From NCBI GenBank assembly GCA_033980235.1, contig CM067072.1, positions 29,548,059 through 29,612,058 of the forward strand: 64,000 nucleotides of DNA, given 5' to 3'. Positions within the stretch are counted from its first letter, which is position 1. Every line of letters begins with the position of its first letter. The position numbers were made by a program, and so were the translations under genes. The DNA comes from Diadema setosum. Lineage: Eukaryota; Echinodermata; Echinoidea; Diadematoida; Diadematidae. Shown in pieces: positions 22,190-34,791 of this stretch. A model generated the notes under the pieces. The model did not search any database. It was not told the DNA's origin and worked only from the letters and a program-made list of their open reading frames with translations.

Positions 22190-24200
22190 GGCATAACGTC
22201 TGGCGACAACTAGACTGAAATTAACGACCGTTATTGTTTATGAGGCTTATTTCGATATCACGCGCTTCATTCATCGAGAATATCGATCGCCTGAAATTGG
22301 GTTATGGGGGCGTCACGGAATCTTGTTTAATGGAAGGGAAATACGCTGCGGGATGGGAGAGTTGGTGATTTTAAAGTGGTTACTCCATGCCTAGAAGGAG
22401 ATCCCACTGATTAGAACCTCCTTTCCCGAATCATGATTATATCTAACGAATTTCATCAACAGTGGTACTGACTTTAATACATTGTACACATTATTTAAGG
22501 TTTTCTTCAAACTACCTCTTTTGAAGCCAGGATAGTACACACTATTCCTGTTGTTTATTTTTTTTTTTCACAGGGTAGCCCTTCCAATTAAAAAACTGAT
22601 TTACGAAGAGACTCTCCATAAAAAACAGCACAAAATACATGCAAAATTATACCTACAAAAATACAGTAAAATACATGTTTTAGTTGTAATTCTTTCTATT
22701 TGCCTTCAATGATTACTGTATCTTCAAGTTCCCATTACACCATAAGTAAACTATCTGTGGAAGTTGATGTAACATTATGACCTCATAATTATTAAACATT
22801 ACAATGATACCTACCACAGGACAATTCACATGACTTCATTCCGCAATCTATTCACTGTAGGGACCCGCCTCGAAATCTTGTATATCTTCTTAAGGGCGAA
22901 GATATTGACTAGTATCTTTCACAAACGGGCTTTAACCGTCGTTCTATCTCGAGATTGTTATTAGTATCTGGTGTGCATTGCCGCCAATGTATTTTCTGTG
23001 GATGGATTTCGTCTTTGATAATTTTCTTTTATCAGGACGTGATTTCGCTGAAGAATATGACATGATTGAGAGAAGTGCAGTGGCACCAAGGGATGCAGAA
23101 ACGGCGGGATGAACTCAACAGCATCTTTGCAAGTGAGATTATTCGACCACTCAAGTCGTCCGTCGTGATGACATCTTTGGAAGCGGTAATGCCGAGAAGT
23201 GAGCGATTTAATGAAAGCACAGGGCACCGTTTCATGAAAATAGTCAGCCATGACAAGTTGTCAGCCTCTGACAATTACCATAGTAACAGTCAGTGACCAG
23301 AGCATCTCAGCCAATCAAAATCAAGGATTTGATTGAAAAAAAATTCAGAGACTGACAACTTGTCAGGGCCGACAACCTTCATAAAACGGTGTCCAGGCCT
23401 CTGTGCCTTTTCCCCTCGTTTCTGTAGAAATGGCAGACTATAAATACGATTTCTCGGAGACACACCGCTATCATTCATATCACAAACTTCCTTACCCTTA
23501 AGAACCTCAATCACGAAAGTTTGTTTGGTTTTTGCCTCTTATGAGTTAACGTATTTTATTACTCTCATGATCTCATTTCATGTTTAGTCGTAACATCGAC
23601 TCAAGATGAGGCTACTCTGTTGAGTGTGATATGACATTTAAAGAAAGACCGGACCTTTTAATCTTCCACAGGGATGAAGTTGGGTCCCTCGGCTCCTCCG
23701 TAAATCAGAGAATGTGTTGAGCATCCGATATGTCAAAGGTTTCACCCTGTCCCCACATGGGACCCGCTTCCCAGCAACAGCAGCAGTAGCATCGCTTCCA
23801 AGGCGTTAAGGATTTATCATCTCTCATCCTTCTCTCTTCCTCTTCGTTAGGTCGCCCGTCACGTCTCGGGTGAGATTTTGGACAAAAGGTGGAGGAGGGC
23901 AGGCAGCCTGAAAGGTGAGACATCTCGCTGTCCTTCTGCTCCTCAATTCCCAAACTTCAAATCTTATTCATAGAAAGAAAGGGGATAAGTGGGATTTGAT
24001 GGGGCATTGTTAGTTGTTTTCTTTTGTTTTCTCCAACTCTTCTTAAACATTTACTCGCACGCGATTCACCGCATTGTTCACATAATAAAAGGGGTGGGGC
24101 ATCTACGATCGTATAACATTTTCGATCTCGTTATCAGATTGTGTGGGAGTGTGCCCTAAGAACCGCTAAAATGGGAAAGGGGGATACCTAGATGTCAAAT
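22190..24200. other. Non-coding sequence around MITE copy 2
   Basis: Outside 23222-23394 this is moderately AT-rich DNA with no recognised coding or RNA gene. A GC-richer patch at about 23660-23900 has short open frames on both strands. Confidence 0.5.
23222..23394. mobile_element. MITE of the CCGTTKCATAAA-end group, copy 2
   Basis: The ends are GGGCACCGTTTCATGAAAA and, inverted, GGACACCGTTTTATGAAGG. Inside, TGACAAGTTGTCAG and its inverse form a palindrome, and the core CAGCCAATCAAAATCAAG (about 23308-23325) matches copy 1, so these two share descent beyond their ends. Confidence 0.75.
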
Positions 24201-24205
24201 ATTAA

Positions 24206-25600
24206 AGGGGCGATCACACATCGCCGGTTTAGATGGCGGTTCATGGCGGTTCATGGCGGTTCATGGTTCGGCAATTCGCCGTGCTCCACCAAAGACCGTG
24301 TTCACAACGTACACAAACCCTGGTCATCCGTCACTCATCCGCCATAAACCCCGAGAACCGCGGGGAACCGCCAGTATGGCCAGAAAAATTAAACATGTTT
24401 AATTTCTCGTGGTGGTCTTGGCGGTCTGAAGTGGACCGTGTTCAAAACGCCGTTCACCGTGTAAAGAACGACATCCTCCGTGTTTACACCGCAAGATCCG
24501 TGATAATACCGTGTTAACACCGTCATAACCTTTCATGCAAAAACAAATGTTGAACTTAAAAGAGAATAATGCCTCCGGCGACAATCCGTGGTGGAGCAAT
24601 AAAAAATGGGGAAAAAAGCAAACATGAACCCATATTACAAGATCTGGTAAATATATTGAATGCTAAAGTTTCACTCCTTTTTTATATTTTAACACATAGA
24701 GTAACAAAGAAAGTTTAATGTTCAAAAAGCTGGTAGGTATGTTGAATAGCACCTTGTTAAAGCTTAACAGTTTAAAAGATGGCCAGCTGTCACAGAAGAT
24801 TTATGTAAATATGTTGGGTTCTGCTTTCTTGATTATGTATGCCTTTTTGTAAGACTGCATGTTGGTACAGATACTAATGTTGAAACTTAAGAGAGTAGAG
24901 GGAAAAGCGATGTTGTAACTTCAAAAAAAAAATTACTCCATTATTATGTTACGTGAACCTGTAAATAAACAGGAAACAATGTAGATATACTGTATTCTTC
25001 TTTGATATGTATGTCCTTTTATTGTCTGTTGTTAGGGATATGTGAGAACTTAGTTAAGAAACAGAACAAAAAGAGATGTTGAAACAACCAAGTATTTGTA
25101 CGGTACATCACTTGATATATAAACCTGCAAATGAACAGAAAACTTTGAAAACTATATTGGATTCTGCTTTGACAAGTATGTCTTTTTAATGACAATTAAT
25201 ACAGATGATTTAAAAGTAAAAGAGAAAAAATGCATCTTGAAACTTGAAGACAATTGCTTATTGCATCACTTATGTCAATCTGTAAATACACAGGGGGTTA
25301 CAACGTTTCGAAATTTCTTTTAAGTTGTGTTTGCCTAACAAAGCAATACGCTCCTGTGTTGTAACCCATTGAAGACGAGTGAAAGGGCACTGATTGCAAC
25401 CAGCTTTAGGGGATTGGTATGGACTCCTCCACCTTTCGGGGAGATCCGTGTTACTACCGCGCCAATACGCGTTAGCGCCGTGTTCAAAACGTGTTGAGAA
25501 CGTAGTCACATCGCGTTTAAAGTGCTTTCCGCCATCGTTGGGACACGGTTCACGGCGGTTTGAGAAACGCCATCTAAACCGGCGATGTGTGATCGCCCCT
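24206..25600. mobile_element. 1.4-kb non-autonomous TIR transposon with TAA duplication
   Basis: Perfect 33-bp terminal inverted repeats lie at 24206-24238 and 25568-25600, beginning AGGGGCGATCACACATCG. They are flanked by TAA on both sides (24203-24205 and 25601-25603). A 3-bp TAA/TTA duplication and G-rich ends fit the PIF/Harbinger group (inference). Subterminal GGCGGTTCAT repeats lie on the left. The interior (about 24790-25300) has roughly 160-bp degenerate tandem repeats around ACCTGTAAATAAACAG and AAGTATGTCTTTTTA words. No transposase frame is present, so movement would need a related autonomous copy. Confidence 0.8.
24577..24590. repeat. Isolated GGCGACAATCCGTG copy in a second element
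   Basis: An exact copy of the 14-bp word that builds the TIRs of the 8.68-10.97 kb element sits inside the TAA-flanked 1.4-kb element. No other extended similarity between the two elements was noticed. Confidence 0.85.
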
Positions 25601-25721
25601 TAAGGAAATCTGAGCATGGTCATGATGGTAGTCATATTTGGCTATTGTAGCGAGCTTTATTAACTTCCTAAATACATGGGTAAGCATCCACAAAAATATT
25701 CATGTGAGGCATGTTGACATC

Positions 25722-26058
25722 AGTTACGTTCAGACGGTCATCCTTGCCTTCGAGGATACGCTCGTAATTAAGTACTAGTATGGGGCGCCAAGTGTCGCTT
25801 GGTCTTTTTCGTCACGAAATGACAATGTTGTCAACGAAATAACAATTTCGTCATCAAAATTGCAATTTCGTTAACGAAACTGACGTTGTCACGTGTCAAC
25901 GAAAAAACAATTTCGTCACGAAATTGTCGTATCGTGACGAAATGACTGATTTCGTGACGAAAGAGATCATGTGACACTTAGCGCCCCATACTTAACTACG
26001 AACTTATCCTCAAAGTTAGCTTATCCTCGGAGTTAAGAGTCACCATCTGAACGTAACT
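25722..26058. repeat. Foldback element with TTTCGTCACGAAAT core
   Basis: The outer arms AGTTACGTTCAGA(C/T)GGT (25722-25738 and 26042-26058) continue with an indel into GAGGATA...TAATTAAGTA and then TATGGGGCG(C/T)...AAGTGTC (25779-25796 and 25973-25990). The centre (about 25808-25965) consists of many copies of words such as TTTCGTCACGAAAT and AACGAAAT in both orientations. The whole 337 bp can fold into one long hairpin with a self-complementary repeat loop. The arms are less GC-poor than the surroundings. There is no coding potential. Confidence 0.75.
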
Positions 26059-27111
26059 ATTGTTAAACAACTTTAGAAATAGATTAAGATTTCTATAATC
26101 GTTGATTGCATATCTTAAACAGGAATTGTGAACTCTAATCAAAGACCATATTGGTTTAGGACTTTGTTCAAAACCATTTAAGTTTGTAGTAAACCGCTAG
26201 TAAACGCTATAAGGGTTGCGAGAAGGCTTAGATACATGGAGTTAGTGAAAATAAAATTCTTGGAATCCAGATATCCATATTTGCGCGTTTGAACATGCGC
26301 TCTTTCAAAACAACACAAAATGTTGTAGCTTTGGTTTATTCCACTCACGTCTGCCTGTGGATTAGTTCTACGCATGAACACGTACGGCTCAGATGAATTA
26401 TGGGAGAAGTCCATTGAGAATATGCAGGGTCTTACAAATAAATGGAAAACATAAAACCCTGTTATTTCTCATTAAATCAAATACAGCAGTTGCGAATCCC
26501 ACGTTGGGCACAGTTGGGGGGTTTGGATCGTTTTTGCACATTTCCACGCCGGCGAACCATAAAATCACGTGACCAGTCTTAGACCATATAGCTCCTGATC
26601 ATGTACCCTGTAGTGTGATAAGTTAGTCTGCTACTCTCAATAAAGGGTTACCTCCATTCACCTTCCATGGTATTTTATTAAATACCCTCTTCCAATGTCC
26701 AACCAATTCCATTTTCCGACTATATGTTTTTCTCGTGACATTTTACTCCCATCCGACAAACACTTAGCCGCCGGTAAGATAATGAAAGATATCACCGAGA
26801 AATAAAGTAAAAGCCATTGAATTCAGCAGTTAATGAAAAAAAAAAAGAAACACGAAACAAAACAAAAGCATGGCAAAAAGCTATTGGTGTTTGGCGGAAT
26901 TCGCTTCGTCGTGAGCAGTGCCGCTAAAGTGTCATTTTCATTAGCAGATCTGCGAAATCTGAACTTTGGGAGCAATGAAGACACAATCGCTGACTTCCCT
27001 GACCGGTACATTAACATGATATTTGCAATTTGTTTGTGTTAAATGCTGATATAGTTTTGTTGATAATGAGAGACATTCTATCACTTTTATCTGAATCTGT
27101 GTATAAGTTCA

Positions 27112-27314
27112 GGGACCCATTGCATAAAGATTGACCTTACGATTGATCTTACGATTGATGCAATTCAAAAGAGTTACGCTCGATCTGCTATTAACCCTGT
27201 GTTTTAAGTCGAGCTAAGAATCTTTATGAAACAGACTTACGATTATTATTGGTCCTGCACTCGATTCATTAATCGAGCGTAAGATCAACCGTAACTCTCT
27301 GTGAAACTGGCCCT
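27112..27314. mobile_element. MITE of the CCGTTKCATAAA-end group, copy 3
   Basis: The left end, GGGACCCATTGCATAAAGA, pairs imperfectly with the right end, which reads GAGGGCCAGTTTCACAGAG in reverse complement. The interior has several TTACGATTGA/TCGATC words and the short palindrome TCGATTCATTAATCGA. It is more diverged than the other copies. Confidence 0.65.
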
Positions 27315-28111
27315 CGGAGAGAAGCGCACTTGCTACCATGTACTTGGACTTTTAGACAAATATGCTCATTACCGTTCAAATTTACTCATATTTCAGGTAC
27401 AGCAAAAGCGAGCAAACAAACAAAATGATAGCAGTTTCACTAAGATGGTAATTAGACTCTGGATAAGAAAGTTATATAATTTTTACAATTGCGCATGTTT
27501 CGAAAGCCCACTGCTGTTCGTTGCCATTACATGCTCAAGTCAGCAATGCATGGTGTCAATATTTTGACTTTGATTGCTTTTCAGACACACCAATTAGAAA
27601 ACAACAATATACCAGAAAAGACCCAGGCCATAATAACTCAGTGAAAACAACAGCAACAACAACAACAAATAAATAAATGTGTTTCAGCTTTGATTATATC
27701 GGGGATCGGGTATAAACTTGCAAGATATCATACAGTGTTACCCCATCCCACGGTAATAAGCTGATGGAAAGATTTCAGAGTTCACGAATTTAAGTCCGTT
27801 TTTCAAGGTAGTAGAGCGCTCAATGCCCATACTCTCTTGCTCCTCGGAGCATTAAGTAGGATGACTCGTTTTCTAACAATAATATCGCCTTGATCCTCTC
27901 TTTTTTTTTTCTTGTATATGTCATTCCCAAACTGCTGTCATGTCACGTGGGTTATAAAAACTTCGGCAGCAAAGAGATGTATTAAGTAAGCGCAAACCTA
28001 AATGTTTAATTCACTCATAAGAATGCAATCCGCATGTGGTTAATACCTCGGCATTGCCAAGTACCGATTTCTGCATAAGTGGACAGAATGGGTATGAACA
28101 GAGATATGTTT

Positions 28112-28180
28112 TGAGATGGGAGTCGATCCCAGGATATTATTTTCAAAGTCCCAGAGCCCGAACCACTAGACCACAGTGCT
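28112..28180 (-). pseudogene. tRNA-like sequence, probably a decayed tRNA or SINE head
   Basis: On the minus strand, GTGGTCTAGTGGTTCGGGCTC is a good A-box region and GGGATCGACTCCCA is a B-box/T-arm with four paired bases. The anticodon stem between them does not pair well, so this is unlikely to be a working tRNA. No SINE body was recognised next to it. Confidence 0.45.
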
Positions 28181-29000
28181 CAATGTGCTCCCTGCCTTGC
28201 TACCACGGTCCTGTCCGCCTCTGCCCCCCCCCCCCCCTCTCCCTCTCTCCGTATCTCTGTTACAGGTTTTCCTTTCGTACCATGAATGTAATCCGAAAAA
28301 CGGTGATGAGAGGAGAGCGCTCGAACACGCCGCTCATTTATCACCATTTAGGGACGCGTCGGTGTAGCAGAGACCATCTTTGCGCCAAATTTATTGGTGG
28401 TTGCTCTCACCGCCGCTGAGAGTTTCTTGTTCGTCTTCTTTGTCGTCAAAATGGCGGGTAAAACCTTTGCTGCTACGTCAATCCTTTATCAAGAGCAACA
28501 TGTATCGTATAAAATGGAAAGGTCAGCTGGTATAAAGAGGATCCAAGGTCATAGAGCACAAAATTATTACTGAATGGGAAAGTGACGGTCCGTGAACGAA
28601 GCGCAATATATTTTCATCTTGTCTATTGAATCCTGCCCTCTAAACGGCACTAGCCTTTGACGCAGATATCGTGATCGATCAAACTACTTTATACATCCTT
28701 TGGTCTCGTTTGTTCGCGACTTACCATGTCTATCGGTCGTTGTCAGCATGGAATACAGAGTGATGGGGACATTACATAATAAAAAATGAAGTGCATCAAT
28801 GGTCTATAAATTGCTTGCAAAGATAGCTTCTCGCTCTCTGATCCATTACAGCCCTATGTTATAAACTACCGTGCGGAAGATGATAAGCAATGGACCCATG
28901 AACTTTAAAGTGATTTACACAAGTCTTGCCTGAGGGCCACAGTCCATCTTTTTCTACAAGCCAACCGTCGCAATACAGTGGACAGTATACGGGTGCACGA

Positions 29001-29293
29001 GACCGACACCCACGAGTCATACATCTCACAAGTCATACAGCCCATGAGTCATACAGCTCACGAGTCACACAGCCCATTAGTTCGACACTAAGCTAACAAG
29101 GCCCACAAGATCGACACATTACGCCCCGTGTTTTATTTGTCAAACTTGTGGGCTGTTTTTACCCAGTGTCGAACTCATGAGCTTTATTTGCCTAGTGTCG
29201 AACTCATGGGCTGTATGACTGCGTGAGCTGTATAACGCATGGACCTGTTTTCAATGTCGAACTCGTGGGCTGTATGACTCGTGGGTGTCGGTC
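29001..29293. repeat. Foldback element built of GTCATACAGCCCACGAG-type words
   Basis: Perfect 23-bp arms begin GACCGACACCCACGAGTC (29001-29023) and are inverted at 29271-29293. Between them the left half repeats GAGTCATACAGCCCA and the right half its inverse plus GTGTCGAACTCATGGGC, meeting near 29130. It is a 293-bp foldback minisatellite. It differs in sequence from the foldback at 25.7 kb but has the same architecture. Confidence 0.8.
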
Positions 29294-29560
29294 TAGTGGG
29301 ATGACCCCCAATATACACCTTCTTATCAAACGGGAATGGCAGGCTAAAGATATGAGTGTTAGAGGTGAGCTACCGAACACCAGAGAGTTTCATGAGGTTA
29401 AAAAACAAAGCGCCGTAAAAAAAAAAAAGGGGGGGGGGGTCGCGGCTTGGAAATTCATGAGTTCATGCACAAATAAAGTTGCGAGATATGTGATAATTTG
29501 TTGCTTGTACCTATAACCATATAAACCCCTATGCAGACTACATGTTCCTAGGTCCACTCC

Positions 29561-29758
29561 GGGTCCCGTTGCATAAAACTTTTTTAGCAACCTTAAAAAA
29601 AAATCAGGTTGGGATTTGCCCAACCTGAATTTTTTAAGGTTGCTAACCTAAGAATGTAAAATCCGTTGCATAAAAACTCTGGTTGGGAGCTTCCAACCGG
29701 AATTTAGTGATTTCAACAGGAAAAAAAAATCCGGTTGGAGTTTTATGCAACGGGGCCC
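29561..29758. mobile_element. MITE of the CCGTTKCATAAA-end group, copy 4
   Basis: The ends are GGGTCCCGTTGCATAAAACT and, inverted, GGGGCCCCGTTGCATAAAACT. The middle carries repeated GGTTGG/CCAACC palindromes and an internal GTTGCATAAAAACT that looks like a third end, so it may be a dimer of a shorter element. Confidence 0.8.
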
Positions 29759-30317
29759 CGATCAGCTTTACGCCTGTTGAACTTTTAGCTAACTTATAAT
29801 AAACATTCTAAAGGATCTATGCAGAAAGCTAAAGCTGTCTAATACGAAAGATTTGACTGTTTCACGGGTCTATAATATGAACTTAAGTTTTTATTGAAGT
29901 CCCTTCAGAACTTGATCGGAGATACGGACTCTTTAGCTTGAAACGTTCCCGCGATGAAGATAAAAGTATAATAGAATCATGGGCAGGCTTAATCAAGTTG
30001 AGCTTTTTCCTCCTCTACCTGGTAATTAAGGGTCATTATGAAGCCAATCGACATCATTTTCAATTTCTCCAGCAAAATTTGTCATCGAAAATGCACCTAT
30101 AACAGTTTTGTCATCTTTTTAATGTTGCCTCGAAAGGCGATGGTGGCATGGTGAGCTCAGCGCCAGCAAAGTCACTAGTTCTTATCTTGATTGTATTCTC
30201 GCTTCGTAATATTTTCTTTCCTTCTTTACTGATCTACGATATGAAAAATACTTATCTATTTGTATGTGTGTGTGTGGGTGTGTGTTTGTTTTGTTTGTGT
30301 AAAATGTTTGTGTTGTT

Positions 30318-30520
30318 CCATATTCCACATTTTAACAAATAAACGATAAACATAACAAGAAATTGAATGAGTGAATTGTATACTGCAAATTAGACCATTA
30401 AACATGTGAAATACGAGGAATCTATACATAAAAGCATTGCTTTTATGGCGTAGATTCCCAGATGCTGATTTGAGATGTATTCTTATACATGAAATTTACA
30501 ATTGAAGGGAATGACAAATT
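30318..30520. repeat. Dispersed ~200-bp repeat, copy 1
   Basis: Shares CATATTCCACATTTTA, a GTGAAATA(TAAT/C)GAGGAAT(C/A)TA stretch and other words in the same order with 38369-38580. It is diverged and AT-rich. It could be the 3' end of a retroelement in reverse orientation, but no coding part is seen. Confidence 0.5.
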
Positions 30521-31554
30521 ATGAAGTAGAGAAATGCAGACGTCGAATATTATAAGAAAAATAAAAGGAGAAATGAAATCGAATGATCAATGCTATGTTA
30601 CTTTTGTTGCAATATCTGTGTTATAGGTGTGGTCTAAATGATAAATGCAGAATATCATCGGTTACATCGCGGGTACTTAATAACGACTAAAACGCTTCGC
30701 CATACTGTCATTAAATCAAGGCGTGTAGATGGTAATTTGGGCTTTTCACTGCTTTGAAATGATTTCATATTGCCTTAAACAAAAATAAATAAACACAACA
30801 AAAATGGTTTGAGCACAAAATGAAAATATAGAATTCAACACAAAAGGATTTTTTTCGACTGCATATAATCATCGTCCCATACATTGTCCTGTTGGACTTG
30901 TTTTGTAAATATCTGGTCATTTTATCGTCCCGGTGATGTGAGCTACTTGACAAAGTTACCATACAGTTGCATTCATATAGATGCATACCTCTAGGCATTA
31001 TTGTAACCAAAAGAAACGCAATGTATATCCAATGTATATAGTCTACATGAAACCTGTCATTTTTTCATAAGACATCAAAGTGTAAAACCAACTTTCAACT
31101 GATATTTGTATCTTTTTTTAATCCTGATTGAAAATGGTCAATTTAATCAATACAATGTATAGATGCATAGAATAATCCACTTAAAGAAGAAAAGAACAAA
31201 AGTTACCAAATTGACCCGTGCATCAATTGTATTTTACACACTGAATTACTGAATTTCAAAATGAACGAATGCAAACTGATACAGGTCATGATATACACCA
31301 CTGGGTGTCGAACGACATTTAAAGAAAAAAAGTAATAAATCCTCTTTCTCGCTCTTCCCATCTTGTGACGACTTTCTTGTTTATTGTCCAGCTTTCTTTT
31401 ATGCTGTCGTTGGATTTGAGAACGAACGAAGTATTATAAGCGGCACGAATGAAAGGGTGTCAGTTTAATCATCGTCAGCTCACTTGGAAATTCAAGCGTG
31501 AGGGAGCAATTTGCAGTGAGGTTAATAATTCCTAACTGGCTTCTACCGCGGGAC

Positions 31555-31735
31555 GCACCAGCGCTGCCGGCGACGGGAGAACGGCGATAGAGAGCCCGCT
31601 AGAACCTCTGCCGGTCAGCGTTTGATTTTTTTTTTTTTTTTTCAGTTCGAGTCCTGGCCACTGAGTTCCTTTGTCCACCCACGCTACAAAAGCTAGAGTG
31701 TGTCTTGACCCATATCACCACACTCAAGCTTATTA
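31555..31735 (+). mobile_element. Possible broken SINE or tRNA-like fragment with inserted poly-T
   Basis: A GC-rich stretch (31555-31620) is followed by about 18 T residues and then CAGTTCGAGTCCTGGCCA, a good B-box match. CACTGAGTTCCTTTGTCCA follows, resembling a SINE body. The A box is not convincing. An A-rich or T-rich insertion may have split the head. Confidence 0.3.
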
Positions 31736-32035
31736 TGGGAATAATGTGGTTTCCTTTTTAACAGCAGAGATTTTTGTATTGTTATTGATTATCTAAAGTC
31801 TCTTTTCATCATATGTATAGCTAAACTGCATGTGAGAAAAGTGAAATGCAGATTTTTTTTTTTTGGTCGAAAATGATATAAACCTAGGAATTGGATTGAA
31901 ATAAATTGAATTTAATTGAACTGCGTTGAATTAAATTGAATTGAGCTGCGTTTGATACTAAGTATATCTTACTTCAAGGGTTCAAGGAAGGTTCATGCCG
32001 GTTAATTATAATGGCGAAATCTAATTTCATTTAAA

Positions 32036-32067
<32 letters not shown>

Positions 32068-32102
32068 GTGTTTGTGTGTGTGTGTGTGTGTTTTGTGTGT
32101 AT
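32036..32102 (+). repeat. (GT)n microsatellite
   Basis: Interrupted GT repeat. Confidence 0.9.
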
Positions 32103-34791
32103 GACAATGTGTGTTTTGTTATTGTTATGTACGTCTTGTTTGGTGTGTTTAGTTTTTTTTTTCTTTTTATATGTAAACACTGTCCACTGTGGGAAACATG
32201 TACATGCAATCAACGCGCGCGCAGGGGAAATTGATTGCGAACGGACCATTACACTAATTGCATGTAATGTAAAACCATCGAGTCTTGTTAATGAGACACG
32301 GAGGATTAAGTGCCATTGCCTGTCGGTTTTGTTCCAAATACTTTGGTGACCTCCGCAACCTAATTAAGATGAGACACCAAAAGAAAAAGGGGAGGAAAGC
32401 ATAGTATGCTAATATCTATGATGGCAAATTTTCCTCTAGGAATGGCATCCTTTTCTGTCCACAGATGTGAACTTGACCGAATTTAGGAAGATTTGTGGAA
32501 AGAGAATGATTAAAAAAAAATCAAGTATTATGGTGCAATAACAAGAACAGTGTACATATTGTAGGGCCTACAACACGAGTTATGGTCATGTCTCGGGCTT
32601 TGGTTTTAATGAATTCATTCTGGCATGACAAAAGTACAATTATGATACAAAGATAGAGTTTGAATAGAACTTATTGCAATATTTGTAAATATAAAATGTC
32701 ATCTGCTCTTAAGGTATATTTTCATAAACTTCGCTTGCCCAGCAACAGACAAAAGCGTAATAATATTTGAGTGACGAATTTCTGCATGTATGTCACTGCA
32801 AAGGTTTACTTTTTCCGTTTATTGTTTCCTTTCTCAGTTTTCATTATTAATGGTGACGAAACTCGTAATTCAAACCTGATTGTGCGACAGACACATGCAC
32901 AGGAACCAATAGAAATGTTTGAATACAATTCTATTTGCAATTACATCTCTTGTACATAGTCACCTTTATTGGTCCGACTCCCTGTGACGTAAGGTGAGCA
33001 CATTGCTATGGATACCAGAGCAAGCTCGAAAAGTTTCATCCAACCAGGCCCTTTTGTTTCTTTGTTTCTCTGTTGTTGATGGTGGTGATTTTTTTTTTCG
33101 CATGACATGCCGGTTACGAGTGATTGATACGCCTTGGAGAGCGGAAGGTGTCGGGTTGATTCTGGCGCGAGGTCCAGCAGTATACCACAGGGGTTCCCTT
33201 CAACTCCCGGTGATATTTGCAAACATGCTTTCCTGGGTTTTTCTCTCTTTCATATTCCTTCTTACTTAAGTGCAGACCCTTAGGTAAAATAAAATCATAA
33301 TCATAAATCACTCTAGAACTGGCTGTTGCCACCAACTTCACCATACTCTTCAAAATGTTTCCTGGAAGGGAATTTGCGCAGAACGTCTCGGAACTTTGGA
33401 AGTTATAACGTTGAATTGCCCAAAGAAAATTTTGATTGTAAATTTTCGTGCGTTCCTTTTCCCAGTACAATTGGCAACTACAATCGTAAATGCCTTTACT
33501 GCATGACGACACGCATGTTAATCCCTTGCTTCGAGATATGGTAATCCCATTGGCCTCATTACATAGCAAAGTTCATATGATTTATTGATTATCAATGCAG
33601 TCTATGAGACATCTAACGACCACTAAATTTTGTAAATCCTGCACATGACACAACCGCGATACCGATAGGTTCACTGAACGCGCTGAAAAAAAAAAATCTT
33701 TCCAACTTCTAACTTCGTTGTATTCTGTCTTTTAACATGTTTAATGAAAGTGAAAAATTATTTCCCGCGACATTTGATACAAAGAAACTAAAGTCAAATT
33801 ACATGCAATTCTGTGCATTTTGTCTTTCAATGAAGAATGAAAGCCTACGCGAGGTGCCTAATCTTTAAAGGGAAACGGGCCTAGGACTCGTGAGGGCGCC
33901 GTTGCATGGACCCACACCATAGAGCTGTATTTACATATCGCGTATAATAGAGCTCTATGACCCACATACTTAAGTACGCATCTGCCATATTCGGAATAAA
34001 ACTGATGCGTAAGGCCAGTATATCGAAGACGGTCGAAATGATTTCAGTTTTTTCAGTTTTCTTTCTTGATTTAGCCGCTGTTTCTATGGTTGGTTCCGTC
34101 CACTGCATATAATCCTCTAAAGACGCAGTTTACATGCAGGTTTCCATTGAAACGTGCTTGTAAATATAAGTATAACAGGTATGCCTACGTAGTGGTCGTC
34201 GAATTGCTGTGAAAGTGTAAGATTGTATTTTTTTTGTTAAATCTCAATCGACGTGAGAACGATATGACTGATCCCGCACAAATTACATGTACCGTATACT
34301 TGTGCATCGTATAGGCTTACGGAGAATATTGTGAACGACTATACTGGACCTGTAAAAACAAAATACAAACAAACAAACAAACAAACAAACGCGAGGGCAC
34401 GCATAATGACGCGCCCGCGATCTACAGTACTTTGATTGACAAGTAACTAGCCTTTACATCATCGATCTTCATCCTGTACATGGCGGCGATCACCACATCA
34501 TCAACAGCGCCTTTATGAATCTTGAATCTTGAAAAAAAAAAACACTTTCAGCTTCTTTATGCTCATTAGAAGTAGGTATTACAAGCCATCCGACACAATG
34601 ATGTTTAAAACTTACTTTTGAATGACGCGAACACATTAAGAAGACGTGGTAAAAATCCACTGGGAAGGGGCGAAGACACTGCCAGGTCCTTTTTGGCGTT
34701 GTATATAATTGTTAAGTGGCCTAACGCGACAGTAGGCATGGGACCTTTGTGCGGATGCGGCGAAGGGGAATAACGGTCTTTTCAGTAACCT

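Larger units (their letters stand above)
26060..28990. other. Non-coding sequence, one MITE and a tRNA-like fragment
   Basis: Beyond the listed MITE (27112-27314) and tRNA-like piece (28112-28180), no genes are recognised. CACGTG followed by TTATAAAAAC near 27944-27962 is promoter-like, but no exon follows convincingly. Confidence 0.5.
29760..34790. other. AT-rich intergenic sequence
   Basis: Holds the dispersed repeat at 30318, a GT microsatellite and the possible SINE fragment. The longest frame (33114-33569, minus, 151 codons) has no recognised domain and is treated as chance. Confidence 0.5.

Noticed and set aside
33080..33190. tRNA-like stretch with GGGTTGATTC
   Set aside because: The A box and acceptor stem are not convincing, and the B-box match is partial.
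33114..33569. 151-codon minus-strand frame
   Set aside because: No recognisable domain, no splice partners, and base composition like the surroundings; long frames of this size occur by chance in 64 kb.
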